Origin: Streptomyces sp. NBC_01260
GTDB lineage: Bacteria > Actinomycetota > Actinomycetes > Streptomycetales > Streptomycetaceae
Direction of reading: 5' to 3'
Assembly: GCF_036226405.1 (NCBI RefSeq)
Contig: NZ_CP108464.1
Coordinates: 310,001 to 374,000, forward strand
DNA: 64,000 nt
Position numbers and translations under genes: made by a program. The notes beneath the pieces were generated by a model. That model searched no databases, had not been told where the DNA came from, and saw only the letters and a list, made by a program, of their open reading frames with translations. The stretch's first letter is position 1; each line of letters opens with the position of its first letter. Shown one piece after another: positions 36,704 to 48,006 of the stretch.

Positions 36704-37960
36704 TCAGCTGCCCGCGAGCGCTGCCGTGATCTTCTCCGAGGCGGTCCTCGCCTCCTTCGCCGGGTCACCACCCTGCAGGACTGCCGTCATGTACAGCTTG
36801 ATCGGGTTGTCGGCCTCCACCGCCGCCCACTGCGGCGAGTTGGGGGTGGCATGGCCCTCGGCGGCACCCTCGGCCATCGCGGCGGTGCTCTCCTCGCCCT
36901 CGATGACATGGGCCAGGGTGCTCTTGTTGGGCACGTAGCTCATGGTCTTGGCCAGCACCTCCTGCCACTTGGCGCCGGCCAGTTCCTTGATCACGTCGAT
37001 ACCGGTGCTCCGCTGGTGCGCCTTCTCCGGAACGATCAGATCGGATCCGCCGGTGAATACGGAACCGGGAGACTTCGCAGTCTTTCCCGGGATCGGGAAG
37101 TAGCCGAGTTTCCCCTTGAGTTCGGGATTCGCCTTCTCGATCAGCGTCGCGGTGCTGGGGGTGGAAATGATCTGTGCGACATTCCCCTCGGCGAACACAT
37201 TGCCCTGCGGGGGCTTTTCCTCGTCCGCGTCCTTGGGCCCGTCGCCGAGCGCCTGGAGTTCCCGGTAGAACTCCATGCCCCTGAGGGCCGCGGAGGAGTT
37301 CAGGGCGCCCTGCCAGTCGCCGCCCTTCTCGTTCGCGAGTTCACCGCCCTCGTCCCAGATGAACCCGGCGAGTACGTACCAGTTCTGGCCCGGCAGATAC
37401 ATGCCCTGATTGCCGTCGTGGTTCAGCTTCTTGCTGTCGGCGATCCACTGCGCGCGCGTCTTGGGCGGGGAGGTGATACCCGCCTGCTCGAAGAGGTCCT
37501 TGTTGTAGATCACCACGCGGTTGGCCGCGTACCAGGGGATTCCGTACTGGACGCCTCCGATACTGCCCGGTTCGGCGAGACCGGGCAGCCAGTCCTCGCT
37601 GCCGAGGTCACGCATCGACTCCAGGGTGAGATCGCGCAGCCCACCGCTCTGCGCGTACTGGGCGACCTGGGTGTTCCCGACCTCGATGACGTCCGGGGTG
37701 TCCTTGCCACCCAGGGCGTCGATGACCTTCGGCCCGATGCCACTCCAGCTCTGGATCTTGAACTCCAGTTCGACCGACGAGTGCGCCTCTTCGTACGACT
37801 TCTTGAAACGGTCCAGGAAGTCGGGGCTCACACTGTCCTTCATCAGCCAGATGGTGACTTTCTTGCCGCCCGAGTCATCCGAACCGGTGATCACACCGCA
37901 CCCACCCAGCGCGGCAACGGATATCAGGGCAACAGCTCCAACGAGCATGCGGTTCTTCAC
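36704..37960 (-). CDS. Extracellular sugar-binding lipoprotein (ABC importer)
   Basis: The gene encodes a 418-residue family 1 solute-binding protein. Residues 1-20 are a lipoprotein signal ending in a lipobox (LGGC) with lipidated Cys21, so it is tethered outside the membrane. The mature part has KVTIWLMKD, TPDVIEVGNTQVAQYAQSG, GIPWYAANRVVIYNKDLFEQAG and GGSDLIVPEKA, as in N-acetylglucosamine, chitobiose or maltose binders. GTG 37960 is chosen over GTG 37969 because AGAAGG then lies at 8-base spacing. No permease or ATPase genes are adjacent, so it must work with components encoded elsewhere. Its promoter carries a DasR-like sequence, pointing to amino-sugar uptake. Confidence 0.9.
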   Translation of the reverse strand: MKNRMLVGAVALISVAALGGCGVITGSDDSGGKKVTIWLMKDSVSPDFLDRFKKSYEEAHSSVELEFKIQSWSGIGPKVIDALGGKDTPDVIEVGNTQVAQYAQSGGLRDLTLESMRDLGSEDWLPGLAEPGSIGGVQYGIPWYAANRVVIYNKDLFEQAGITSPPKTRAQWIADSKKLNHDGNQGMYLPGQNWYVLAGFIWDEGGELANEKGGDWQGALNSSAALRGMEFYRELQALGDGPKDADEEKPPQGNVFAEGNVAQIISTPSTATLIEKANPELKGKLGYFPIPGKTAKSPGSVFTGGSDLIVPEKAHQRSTGIDVIKELAGAKWQEVLAKTMSYVPNKSTLAHVIEGEESTAAMAEGAAEGHATPNSPQWAAVEADNPIKLYMTAVLQGGDPAKEARTASEKITAALAGS

Positions 37961-38044
37961 GGGGGTCACCTTCTGCGAAACGGCACGACAAAATCAGGAC
38001 CCGGTGTGGGGGACTGCGGGCTGCGCTCGCACGGGCGTGGCTGG

Positions 38045-38080
38045 ATTTTGGTATGGACCAATAGTTTGGTCAAGACCGGT
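38045..38080 (-). promoter_or_regulatory. Promoter of the binding-protein gene with DasR-like site
   Basis: Read on the minus strand, TTGACC (38068-38073) and CAAAAT (38045-38050) are separated by 17 bases, a plausible housekeeping promoter. Overlapping the -35, bases 38065-38080 (tttggtcaagaccggt) match 11 of 16 positions of the DasR consensus actggtctagaccact. A second palindrome, gaccaa-tagt-ttggtc (38056-38071), fills the spacer. The site lies about 85-120 bp upstream of the start codon. Confidence 0.5.
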
Positions 38081-38161
38081 TCCGGACAGGGGGCCGCCCC
38101 GCGAACTCTCGCGAACCCCGTCAAGGTGGGGCACCTTGGTAGAGGCGAGAGGAGACATAAC

Positions 38162-38377
38162 ATGTCAAACCATACGTATCGCGTCACAGAGATCGTAGGA
38201 ACCTCCCATGAGGGCATCGATGCGGCAATCCGCAACGGGGTCGCAAAGGCTTCGGAAACGTTGCACAATCTCGACTGGTTCGAGATCACTCAGGTGCGCG
38301 GCCAGATCAAGGATGGCCAGATCGAGCACTACCAGGTCGGTCTGAAAGTCGGCTTCCGGCTCGACGACAAGGACTGA
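38162..38377 (+). CDS. Dodecin
   Basis: This 71-residue protein is a dodecin, which assembles into a hollow dodecamer that stores flavins (FMN/FAD) in the cytoplasm. The characteristic pattern is present: MSNHTYRVTEIVGTS, then AIRNGVAKASETLHNLDWFEITQVRG, with the flavin-stacking Trp in LDWFE, and the end HYQVGLKVGFRL. ATG 38162 has a GAGAGGAGA ribosome site; the much longer open frame upstream is not coding. It is divergent from the sugar-binding lipoprotein and convergent with the HAD gene. Confidence 0.96.
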   Translation: MSNHTYRVTEIVGTSHEGIDAAIRNGVAKASETLHNLDWFEITQVRGQIKDGQIEHYQVGLKVGFRLDDKD

Positions 38378-38419
38378 CGGGGGGAACCTGCGACACGGAC
38401 CGCGCGGTTTCCGGCCGAG

Positions 38420-38908
38420 TCAGGTCCGCCCTTCGCGTTGCTGCGCGTCCTTGAGCGCGGGCGACACCTGCGTCCAGCGGGCGCGCACCACGGTGAATCC
38501 GGCCAGCTCGGCCGCATCGCAGACGAGTTCGTCGTCGTCAACCAGCATCCGCACCTCACGCTCCCGGCCCAGCCGCTCAAGGATCTCCAGTTTGGTCCGG
38601 CGGGCCGGCCGGCGGTCGTCGTTGCGCCGCATGCGCAAGCGCCCCTCGGGCAGGCCGTGCCGGGCCAGCCAGGCCACGGTGTCCCTGCGGCAGCGTTCGG
38701 GCCGGCCGGTGAGGTAGGTGACCTCGCACTCCTCGGCGCTGCTCAGTGCCAGCCGTACGCCCTCGGCGAGCGGTGGATCGTCCACGGCGGCGGAGAAGAA
38801 GCCGGCCCAGTCGCGCCGCGGCCCCTCCAGGAAGTGCTGACGGTGGGCGGTGTCCGCGAGTGTGCCGTCCAGGTCGAATACGGCCAGCGGCCGGGCGTGG
38901 TCTCTCAT
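38420..38908 (-). CDS. HAD-family phosphatase, polynucleotide kinase 3'-phosphatase-like
   Basis: This 162-residue hydrolase begins with the HAD motif I as [10 protein letters not shown] (nucleophile Asp at about residue 11). Motif II is [14 protein letters not shown], and the acidic motif is [12 protein letters not shown]. The TGRP...R..T arrangement resembles the phosphatase half of T4 polynucleotide kinase, which removes 3'-phosphates or 2',3'-cyclic phosphates from nucleic acid ends, but no kinase domain is attached. It is divergent from a UvrA paralogue, which makes a nucleic-acid repair role plausible but unproven. ATG 38908 is chosen because the frame upstream reads as non-coding. Confidence 0.75.
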   Translation of the reverse strand: MRDHARPLAVFDLDGTLADTAHRQHFLEGPRRDWAGFFSAAVDDPPLAEGVRLALSSAEECEVTYLTGRPERCRRDTVAWLARHGLPEGRLRMRRNDDRRPARRTKLEILERLGREREVRMLVDDDELVCDAAELAGFTVVRARWTQVSPALKDAQQREGRT

Positions 38909-39065
38909 GGGCCCAGCAAACCAAGCCGGCGCGGCCTTCGGCGCCCCGGCTCGGCACGGACCGCTGAGCCGATCGGCCTCGGAGCGCCCCGTCGGCTCAC
39001 CGCCGCCTAGAATCGAACTGTTTGTCCCGGCCGGCCCGCCCCGAACCGTATGGAGTCCCCGCCCC

Positions 39066-41489
39066 ATGCCCACCCCCCACGATCCGTACGTCAGGGTCCG
39101 CGGCGCCCGCGAGCACAACCTCAGGGACGTCCGGGTCGACATCCCGCGCGACACCCTCACCGTCTTCACCGGTGTCTCCGGCTCCGGAAAGTCCTCGCTG
39201 GCCTTCGGGACGATCTACGCGGAGGCCCAGCGCCGCTATTTCGAGTCCGTCGCCCCGTACGCCCGGCGGCTGATCCATCAGGTCGGCGCACCCGCGGTGG
39301 GTGAGATCACCGGGCTGCCGCCGGCCGTCTCGCTGGAGCAGCGCAGGTCGGCGCCGGGCGCCCGGTCGTCCGTGGGGACGGTGACCACGCTGTCCAACTC
39401 CCTGCGGATGCTGTTCTCCCGGGCCGGGACGTATCCGGAGGGCGCCGAGCGCCTGGACTCCGACGCGTTCTCGCCGAACACCGCCGCGGGCGCCTGTCCG
39501 CGGTGCCACGGGCTCGGCCGGGTCCACCGCACCACCGAGGAGTTGCTGGTCCCCGATCCCTCGCTGTCGATCCGGGACGGCGCGATCGCCGCCTGGCCGG
39601 GGGCGTGGCAGGGCAAGAACCTGCGGGATGTGCTGGACGCCCTGGGCCACGACGTCGACCGGCCGTGGCGTGAGCTCGACCGGGCCGACCGGGAGTGGAT
39701 CCTGTTCACCGACGAGCAGCCGGTGGTGACCGTCCATCCCGTGCGCGATGCGGGCCGGATCCAACGGCCTTACCAGGGTACGTACATGAGTGCGCGTCGC
39801 TATGTGATGCACACGTTCGCCGACTCCAGGAGCCGCGCCCTGCGGGCGAAGGCCGAGCGCTTTTTGACCAGTGAGCCGTGCCCGGTCTGCGACGGCGGTC
39901 GGCTGCGGCCGGAGGCGATGGCCGTCACCTTCGCCGGCCGTACGATCGCGGAACTGGCGGGACTCCCGCTGACCGGGCTCGCCGAGGTGCTGGCGGCGGC
40001 CGGCGGCGACGACACCGCCCGGGTGCTGACGGCCGATCTGCTGGCCCGGATCGAGCCGGTCACCGAACTGGGTCTCGGCTACCTCAGCCTGGACCGCACG
40101 GCTCCGACGCTCTCCTCCGGCGAGCTGCAACGGCTGCGGCTGGCAACGCAGTTGCGTTCGGGGCTGTTCGGCGTCGTCTACGTCCTGGACGAGCCGTCCG
40201 CCGGTCTGCACCCGGCGGACACCGAGTCGCTGCTCGCGGTGCTCGGCCGGCTGAAGGAGGCCGGGAACACGGTCTTCGTCGTGGAGCACCAGATGGATGT
40301 GGTGCGGCAGGCCGACTGGCTGGTCGATGTGGGGCCGCTGGCCGGTGAGCACGGCGGGCGGGTGCTGCACAGCGGTCCGCCGGCCGGGCTCGCCGAGGTC
40401 GAGGAGTCGGCGACGCGGCGCTTCCTCTTCGACGACGCGCCCGTTCCGGTGCGCGAGGTGCGCACACCCTCCGGGTGGCTGCGGCTGCACGGTGTGGAGC
40501 GGCACAACGTGCGAGGCGTGGACGCCGCCTTCCCGCTCGGGGTGTTCACCGCCGTCACGGGGGTCTCGGGCTCGGGCAAGTCGACGCTGGTGGGGCAGGT
40601 CCTGGCGGACGCCCTGGCCGACCGGCGGGCCCCGGCCGAGGCGGAGCAGCCGCAGGAGCGGCCCGCGGCCGGGTGCGCCCGGGCCGAGGGGCTGGAGGCG
40701 GTGGACCGCCTCGTGCAGGTCGACCAGAAGCCCATCGGCCGCACTCCGCGTTCCAACCTGGCCACGTACACCGGGCTCTTCGACGTCGTGCGCAAGCTGT
40801 TCGCCGCTACCGGTACGGCAGTTGAGCGCGGCTACCGGGCCGGGCGGTTCTCCTTCAACGTGGCGGGCGGCCGGTGCGAGACCTGCCAGGGTGAGGGGTT
40901 CGTCTCCGTGGAGCTGCTCTTCCTGCCCAGTACGTACGCGCCCTGCCCGGACTGCCACGGCGCGCGGTACAACCCGGAGACACTCGAAGTCACCCTGAAC
41001 GGGCTGAACATCGCCCAGGTGCTGGATCTCACCGTGGAGTCGGCGGCCGGCTTTTTCGCCGGCACGGCCACCGCCGAACGCAGTCTGCGGACCCTGCTCG
41101 ACGTCGGGCTCGGCTATCTGCGGCTCGGGCAGCCGGCGACGGAGCTGTCCGGCGGTGAGGCACAGCGGATCAAGCTGGCCGCGGAGCTCCAGCGCGCCCG
41201 CCGGGGGCACACCCTCTATCTGCTCGACGAGCCGACGACGGGACTGCATCCGGCCGATGTCGAAGTGCTGATGCGGCAGTTTCAAGGGCTGGTCGACGCG
41301 GGCAGCAGCGTGGTGGTCGTCGAGCACGACATGGCCGTGGTCGCGGGCGCCGACTGGGTGATCGACCTCGGGCCGGGCGGCGGCGACCTGGGCGGCCGGA
41401 TCGTGGCGACGGGACCGCCGGCGGAGGTGGCTCGGGCGGAGGGCAGCCGGACGGCGGCGTACCTCCGGGCCTCGCTCCACCTCGGCTGA
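39066..41489 (+). CDS. UvrA-like ABC ATPase (UvrA2/DrrC type)
   Basis: The protein has 807 residues, shorter than the ~950-1000 of housekeeping UvrA. It has two UvrA-type ATPase halves. The first has Walker [10 protein letters not shown] near residue 34 and signature LSSGE, rather than LSGGE. The second has GVSGSGKST near residue 500 and [13 protein letters not shown] complete zinc finger sits in the second half (CETC ... CPDC). The first half keeps only scattered CxxC pairs (CPRC, CPVC), and the UvrB-binding region appears reduced. Such class II UvrAs occur beside the true UvrA and are linked to tolerance of DNA-binding drugs. ATG 39066 has a GGAG 11 bases upstream. Confidence 0.85.
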   Translation: MPTPHDPYVRVRGAREHNLRDVRVDIPRDTLTVFTGVSGSGKSSLAFGTIYAEAQRRYFESVAPYARRLIHQVGAPAVGEITGLPPAVSLEQRRSAPGARSSVGTVTTLSNSLRMLFSRAGTYPEGAERLDSDAFSPNTAAGACPRCHGLGRVHRTTEELLVPDPSLSIRDGAIAAWPGAWQGKNLRDVLDALGHDVDRPWRELDRADREWILFTDEQPVVTVHPVRDAGRIQRPYQGTYMSARRYVMHTFADSRSRALRAKAERFLTSEPCPVCDGGRLRPEAMAVTFAGRTIAELAGLPLTGLAEVLAAAGGDDTARVLTADLLARIEPVTELGLGYLSLDRTAPTLSSGELQRLRLATQLRSGLFGVVYVLDEPSAGLHPADTESLLAVLGRLKEAGNTVFVVEHQMDVVRQADWLVDVGPLAGEHGGRVLHSGPPAGLAEVEESATRRFLFDDAPVPVREVRTPSGWLRLHGVERHNVRGVDAAFPLGVFTAVTGVSGSGKSTLVGQVLADALADRRAPAEAEQPQERPAAGCARAEGLEAVDRLVQVDQKPIGRTPRSNLATYTGLFDVVRKLFAATGTAVERGYRAGRFSFNVAGGRCETCQGEGFVSVELLFLPSTYAPCPDCHGARYNPETLEVTLNGLNIAQVLDLTVESAAGFFAGTATAERSLRTLLDVGLGYLRLGQPATELSGGEAQRIKLAAELQRARRGHTLYLLDEPTTGLHPADVEVLMRQFQGLVDAGSSVVVVEHDMAVVAGADWVIDLGPGGGDLGGRIVATGPPAEVARAEGSRTAAYLRASLHLG

Positions 41490-41572
41490 CCGTTCTTTTC
41501 TACCCAACTCCCCTATTTGCCCTGGCGGTTGCCGGTTCGGGCAAGCGAAGGGAAATGAAACAGTAAAGAACG

Positions 41573-41601
41573 TTGACAGTTACCTGGTCCAGACCAATTA
41601 T
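41573..41601 (+). promoter_or_regulatory. Chitinase promoter with a DasR-responsive element
   Basis: A consensus -35 TTGACA (41573-41578) and -10 AATTAT (41596-41601) are separated by 17 bases. The spacer and -10 contain cctggtccagaccaat (41583-41598), which matches 13 of 16 positions of the DasR operator consensus. A bound repressor would block RNA polymerase directly. DasR control of chitinase genes through N-acetylglucosamine status is established in Streptomyces; here it is inferred from the site. Confidence 0.8.
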
Positions 41602-41737
41602 GGGCATGCCTCACGGCCGCTCCTCGCCGTGCGGTACGTGACCCCCGGCCGGGAATCACAGGAACGGACCACGCCCTCGACGGGCGTGGCAGAGCCGTGC
41701 GATCCGCCCGTTGTCTCACTCCGCTGGGAGCTACCCC

Positions 41738-43504
41738 ATGAGACGTCCAAGAACAGTCGCCGCCGTCCTGAGCGCTCTGGCCACAACCATCGCGTCCGCA
41801 GGCCTGGTCCTCGGATCAGGCGTCGGCGCACAGGCCGCCGCGACCGCCGCCACTCCCCTGCCCGCACATGTCTTCGCCCCGTACTTCGAGGCGTACAACG
41901 GAGACAGCCCGGCCGCTCTCTCGCAGGCGTCCGGTGCCAAGTACCTGACCATGGCCTTCGTCCAGACCGAGGCCAAGGGTTCCTGCACCCCGTACTGGAA
42001 CGGCGATTCGAGCACCCCGATCGCCCAGTCCGAGTTCGGCGCCGACTTCACGACCATCCGGTCGCGCGGCGGCGATGTGATTCCGTCGTTCGGCGGGTAC
42101 GCGGCCGACAACGGCGGCACCGAGATCGCCGACAGCTGTACGAGCGTCGACTCCATCGCCGCCGCGTACGAGAAGGTCATCACGACCTACGATGTGTCCC
42201 GCCTCGACATGGACATCGAGGACAACTCGCTCACCAACAAGGCCGGGATCGACCGCCGGAACCAGGCGATCAAGAAGGTCCAGGACTGGGCCGCCGCCAA
42301 CGGCCGCTCGGTGCAGATCTCGTACACCCTGCCCACCACGACCAGCGGGCTGGCCGCCAGCGGGCTCGCCGTGCTGAAGAGCGCGGTGGCCAACGGGGCC
42401 CAGGTCGACGTCGTGAACCTCATGACGTTCGACTACTACGACGGCGCCTCGCACAACATGGCCCAGGACACCCAGACGGCCATCACCGGCCTGAAGGGCC
42501 AGCTGGCCAAGCTCTACCCGTCGAAGACCGACGCGCAGCTGTGGGGCATGACCGGCATCATCGAGATGCCGGGCATCGACGACTACGGCCCGGCCGAGAC
42601 CTTCACCACGGCCGACGCCACCGCCGTCTACAACTGGGCCGTCTCCAAGGGCGTCAGCACCCTGTCGTTCTGGGCTCTGCAGCGCGACAACGGCGGCTGC
42701 CCCGGCACCGGGGGCAGCGACACCTGCTCCGGGATCGCGCAGGACACCTGGTACTTCAGCCACACCTTCGCGCCCTTCACCACCGGCGGCACCGGCCCGG
42801 TGACGGACGACTACTCGGTGGCCGTGGCACCCGGTTCGGCGACGGTCGCCCCCGGCGGGTCGGCCACGGCGACCGTGAGCACCGCGGTCACCTCCGGCAG
42901 CGCCAAGACCATCGCGCTGACGACGAGCGGGGCGCCGGCCGGTGTGACGGCCACGCTCAGCCCGACGTCGGTCACCGCGGGCGGGACGTCGGCGCTGAAG
43001 GTCACCGCCTCGGCGTCGGCGGCGCCCGGCACGTACAAGGTCAATGTGACCGGTGCGGCGGGCACGCTCAGCCACGCGGCGACCTTCACGCTGACCGTCT
43101 CCGGTCCCGGGGGCGGCACCGGATCGCTGGTGAACGGCGACTTCGAGACGGGCTCGCTCGGCCCCTGGACCTGTGAGCCCGGTGGCTCGGTCGTCTCCAC
43201 CCCGGTGCACGGCGGCACGCACGCGCTTGCCGCCGCGGCCACCGCGTCGCAGACGGGCGAGTGCACGCAGACGCTCACCCTGTCCCCCAACACCAAGTAC
43301 ACGCTCAGCGGTTGGGTGCAGGGCAGCTACGGCTACCTCGGTGTCCGGGGCGGTGCCTCGGCGAACACCTGGGGCTCGTCCAGCGGTTACGCCAAGCAGT
43401 CGGTGGCCTTCACCACCGGGTCCAGCGGTGCGGTGACGGTCTATCTGCACGGCTGGTACGGACAGGGCACGGTCTACGGTGACGATCTCTCCGTAACGTC
43501 CTGA
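41738..43504 (+). CDS. Secreted GH18 chitinase with Ig-like and carbohydrate-binding domains
   Basis: This 588-residue protein is predicted to be exported and to hydrolyse chitin. The signal peptide occupies residues 1 to about 36 (MRRPRTVAAVL..., ending AQAA). The GH18 domain spans about 45-350; its DxDxE motif reads LDMDIED, giving D157, D159 and catalytic acid E161. Residues ~360-455 form a Ser/Thr/Ala-rich Ig-like (NEW3-type) domain. Residues ~465-588 (LVNGDFETGSLGPW... to the end) resemble a CBM4/9 or CenC-type carbohydrate-binding module. ATG 41738 has GGGAG seven bases upstream; an earlier ATG at 41711 lies before the signal. It is a monocistronic unit with its own promoter and terminator. 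Confidence 0.93.
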   Translation: MRRPRTVAAVLSALATTIASAGLVLGSGVGAQAAATAATPLPAHVFAPYFEAYNGDSPAALSQASGAKYLTMAFVQTEAKGSCTPYWNGDSSTPIAQSEFGADFTTIRSRGGDVIPSFGGYAADNGGTEIADSCTSVDSIAAAYEKVITTYDVSRLDMDIEDNSLTNKAGIDRRNQAIKKVQDWAAANGRSVQISYTLPTTTSGLAASGLAVLKSAVANGAQVDVVNLMTFDYYDGASHNMAQDTQTAITGLKGQLAKLYPSKTDAQLWGMTGIIEMPGIDDYGPAETFTTADATAVYNWAVSKGVSTLSFWALQRDNGGCPGTGGSDTCSGIAQDTWYFSHTFAPFTTGGTGPVTDDYSVAVAPGSATVAPGGSATATVSTAVTSGSAKTIALTTSGAPAGVTATLSPTSVTAGGTSALKVTASASAAPGTYKVNVTGAAGTLSHAATFTLTVSGPGGGTGSLVNGDFETGSLGPWTCEPGGSVVSTPVHGGTHALAAAATASQTGECTQTLTLSPNTKYTLSGWVQGSYGYLGVRGGASANTWGSSSGYAKQSVAFTTGSSGAVTVYLHGWYGQGTVYGDDLSVTS

Positions 43505-43520
43505 CCCGCCGGTACAGCTG

Positions 43521-43563
43521 AGTCCCGGGACCCGGAGGCGGGCGGCCTCCGGGTCCCGGGACT
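43521..43563. terminator. Perfect 19-bp hairpin between chitinase and sdhB
   Basis: Arms 43521-43539 and 43545-43563 are exact complements with a 5-base loop. It lies between two convergent genes, 17 bp after the chitinase stop and 12 bp from the sdhB stop, so it should serve both. Confidence 0.92.
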
Positions 43564-43574
43564 CTCCGGCCGGC

Positions 43575-44317
43575 TCAGCGGTGGACCTTGCGGGTCGCCC
43601 GCAGCCACTCCTTGTTCATCGCGGAGATCGACGGCAGCGGGATGCCCTTCGGGCAGGCCGTGGCGCACTCCCCCGTGAGGGTGCAGCCGCCGAAGCCCTC
43701 ACTGTCCATCTGCCCGACCATGTCCAGGACTCTGGTCTCGCGCTCGGGGGCGCCCTGCGGCAGGACGTTCAGGTGGTTGACCTTCGCCGAGGTGAACAGC
43801 ATCGCCGAGCCGTTGGGGCAGGCCGCCACGCAGGCACCGCAGCCGATGCACTCAGCGTGCTCGAACGCGAAGTCGGCATCGGGCTTGGGCACGGGGGTGG
43901 CGTGCGCGTCCGGCGCCGTGCCGGTCGGGGCGGAGATGTAGCCGCCGGCCTGGATGATCCGGTCGAAGGCGGAGCGGTCCACGACCAGGTCCTTGACGAC
44001 CGGGAAGGCCGAGGCCCGCCAGGGCTCGATGTCGATGGTGTCGCCGTCCTCGAAGGACCGCATGTGGAGCTGGCACGTGGTGGTGCGCTCCGGGCCGTGG
44101 GCGTCGCCGTTGATGACCAGGCTGCACGCACCGCAGATGCCCTCGCGGCAGTCGTGGTCGAAGGCGACGGGGTCGTCGCCGGCGAGGATGAGCTCCTCGT
44201 TGAGGGTGTCGAGCATCTCCAGGAACGACATGTCCTGCGAGATGCCCTCCACCCGGTAGGTGGACATGGCGCCGGGGGCGTCGGCGTTCTTCTGGCGCCA
44301 GACGCGCAGGGTGAGCT

Positions 44318-44321
<4 letters not shown>
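43575..44321 (-). CDS. sdhB: Succinate dehydrogenase / fumarate reductase iron-sulfur subunit
   Basis: The 248-residue subunit carries electrons from flavin to quinone through three iron-sulfur clusters. Cysteine sets are visible for the [2Fe-2S] cluster ([11 protein letters not shown] plus a later Cys), the [4Fe-4S] ([12 protein letters not shown]) and the [3Fe-4S] ([14 protein letters not shown]). The N-terminus is the ferredoxin-like domain ([10 protein letters not shown]). Its ATG overlaps the sdhA stop as ATGA. The order sdhC-sdhA-sdhB and the single membrane subunit mark the type B enzyme (respiratory succinate:menaquinone reductase). Confidence 0.96.
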
Positions 44322-46267
<1,946 letters not shown>

Positions 46268-46268
46268 G

Positions 46269-46976
46269 TCAGCTCACCACTCCGGTCATGACGGCGACGG
46301 GTACGGAGATGAAGCCCACCGTCAGCACAGCCGCGAGCACATTGGCGATGGTCTTCAGGGCACGCTCGCGGGTCGCGCGGCCGGCGCCGAGGGTCTGCGC
46401 CGCGCTCCAGAACCCGTGCTGGACGTGCAGCCCCATGGCGAGCATGGCGACGATGTAGATGACGTTGCCGTACCAGGTCGAGAAGGTGTCGATGACGTTC
46501 TGGTACGGGTGTCCGGACTGGAAGCCACCGGAGTGCACGGTGCCGGTCGTCAGGTCCAGGATGTGCCAGACGATGAACAGCGCGAGGATGATGCCGCCGT
46601 AGCGCATGGTGTTGGTGGCATAACTGGCGCGCGGCTTCCTGTGCACGTACTTGCTGGGCCGTGCCCTGAGGTCGCGGCGGCTGAGCTGGTACGCGGAGAC
46701 GGCGTGCAGCGCCACGGCGGCGACGAGCACCAGCCGGACGATCCACAGCGCCCACTCGTGGTGCAGGAACGGCTCGCCCATCACGCGCAGCCAGTGCGCG
46801 TAGCCGTTGAACTCGCCCGGCCCGAAGAAGATCTTCAGGTTGCCGACCATGTGGACGACCAGGTAGAGGAGCATGATCAGGCCGCTCACGGCCATGATCG
46901 TCTTCTTGCCGACGGACGAGTCCCAGAGCGTACGCGTCATGGACGGCCGTCGGTCCGTCCGTGTTGCCAATGCCAT
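46269..46976 (-). CDS. sdhC: Succinate dehydrogenase cytochrome b subunit, type B
   Basis: The subunit (235 residues from the ATG at 46976) is a membrane anchor with five predicted helices: around [77 protein letters not shown] and the C-terminal [17 protein letters not shown]. Histidines in the first four helices ([28 protein letters not shown]) are the expected di-haem ligands. It anchors SdhAB and passes electrons to menaquinone. A GTG at 46982 is an alternative start; neither has a clear ribosome site. Confidence 0.93.
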   Translation of the reverse strand: MALATRTDRRPSMTRTLWDSSVGKKTIMAVSGLIMLLYLVVHMVGNLKIFFGPGEFNGYAHWLRVMGEPFLHHEWALWIVRLVLVAAVALHAVSAYQLSRRDLRARPSKYVHRKPRASYATNTMRYGGIILALFIVWHILDLTTGTVHSGGFQSGHPYQNVIDTFSTWYGNVIYIVAMLAMGLHVQHGFWSAAQTLGAGRATRERALKTIANVLAAVLTVGFISVPVAVMTGVVS

Positions 46977-47035
46977 GGACACGACGCTAGAGCCGAAGGC
47001 CCCGATCAGTCCAAGACATGGAGCGGCTGATATCC

Positions 47036-47050
47036 ATAGGCATCGACTAT
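47036..47050. promoter_or_regulatory. LysR-type box between sdhC and the LysR gene
   Basis: The 15-bp sequence atag-N7-ctat is an inverted repeat that fits the LysR T-N11-A pattern (T47037 to A47049). It lies in the 95-bp divergent intergenic region, 22 bp before the LysR start, as expected for an autoregulator that also controls sdhCAB. Confidence 0.5.
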
Positions 47051-47071
47051 CGGACGAGCTACGGTGAGTGT

Positions 47072-47998
47072 ATGCAGTTCCAGCAGCTCATGTATTTCGT
47101 GGCCGTCGCCGAGGCCCGGCACTTCACCCGCGCCGCGGAGAACGTACATGTGTCACAGCCCTCCCTCTCGCAGCAGATCAGGGCACTGGAGACCGAGCTG
47201 GGAGCCGAGCTGTTCAGCCGCGCCCGCGGGAACATCGCACTGACCGACGCGGGCGAGGCGCTGCTGCCGCTGGCCCGGCGCATCCTGGCCGATGCGGACA
47301 CCGCCCGGCACGAGGTCCAGGAGCTGGCCCAGCTGCGCCGGGGCCGGGTCCGGCTCGGTGCGACGCCCAGCGTCTGCACGGGGCTGCTGCCCGACGTGCT
47401 GCGCGCCTTCCACGATCTGCACCCCGGCATCCAGCTGCTGCTGGAGGAGGGCGGTTCGCACGACCTGGTACGGGAGCTGGCGCGCGGCGCCCTGGATCTG
47501 GCCCTGGTGGTGCTTCCGCTTCCCGCGGCCTCCCCGGCCCTGACCACGGTCGAGCTGCTCCAGGAGGACCTGGTGGTGGTCTCGTCGGCGGCCGGGCCCC
47601 GGCCCGGCCGGGGCGGCAGCGTGCGGATCGCGGATCTGCAGGGCGAGCCGCTGGTGATGTTCCGGCACGGCTACGACCTGCGGGAGCTGACGGTGGCCGC
47701 CTGCCGGGCCGAGGGCTTCGAACCCTCGTTCACCGTGGAGGGGGGCGAGATGGACGCGGTGCTCGGCTTCGTACGGGCCGGTCTCGGCATCGCCGTGGTG
47801 CCGAGCATGGTGGCCACCCGGGCGGGCCACGACCTGCGAACGACGCCGCTGGCCAAGCCGGGGCTCCGTCGCACCATCGCGCTGGCGCACCGCAGCGACG
47901 TGGCTCCGCCGCGGGCGGCACGCGAATTGCAGCGAGTGCTGCTGGCGAGCCGGGCGGACGCCGGACGGGCGGAGAGATCAAGCCCGTCCGGCGCCTGA
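47072..47998 (+). CDS. LysR-family transcriptional regulator
   Basis: This 308-residue regulator has the LysR winged helix-turn-helix at residues 1-60 (MQFQQLMYFVAVAEARHFTRAAENVHVSQP, SLSQQIRALE) and a C-terminal effector-binding domain with two alpha/beta lobes. It is divergent from sdhCAB across 95 bp containing a LysR-type box, so control of succinate dehydrogenase is the best guess. The ATG at 47072 gives the canonical N-terminus; the upstream frame start at 47018 does not. The gene nearly abuts the convergent rmdA-like gene (8 bp), and a hairpin lies inside its last codons. Confidence 0.93.
   Translation: MQFQQLMYFVAVAEARHFTRAAENVHVSQPSLSQQIRALETELGAELFSRARGNIALTDAGEALLPLARRILADADTARHEVQELAQLRRGRVRLGATPSVCTGLLPDVLRAFHDLHPGIQLLLEEGGSHDLVRELARGALDLALVVLPLPAASPALTTVELLQEDLVVVSSAAGPRPGRGGSVRIADLQGEPLVMFRHGYDLRELTVAACRAEGFEPSFTVEGGEMDAVLGFVRAGLGIAVVPSMVATRAGHDLRTTPLAKPGLRRTIALAHRSDVAPPRAARELQRVLLASRADAGRAERSSPSGA
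47960..47992. terminator. 11-bp hairpin in the 3' end of the LysR gene
   Basis: Arms 47960-47970 and 47982-47992 pair perfectly around an 11-base loop. It is embedded in the final LysR codons and sits just before the stop of the opposing gene at 48007. It could terminate transcription from the right; for LysR itself it would be read within the coding end. Confidence 0.5.
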
Positions 47999-48006
47999 GG
48001 ACAGGC

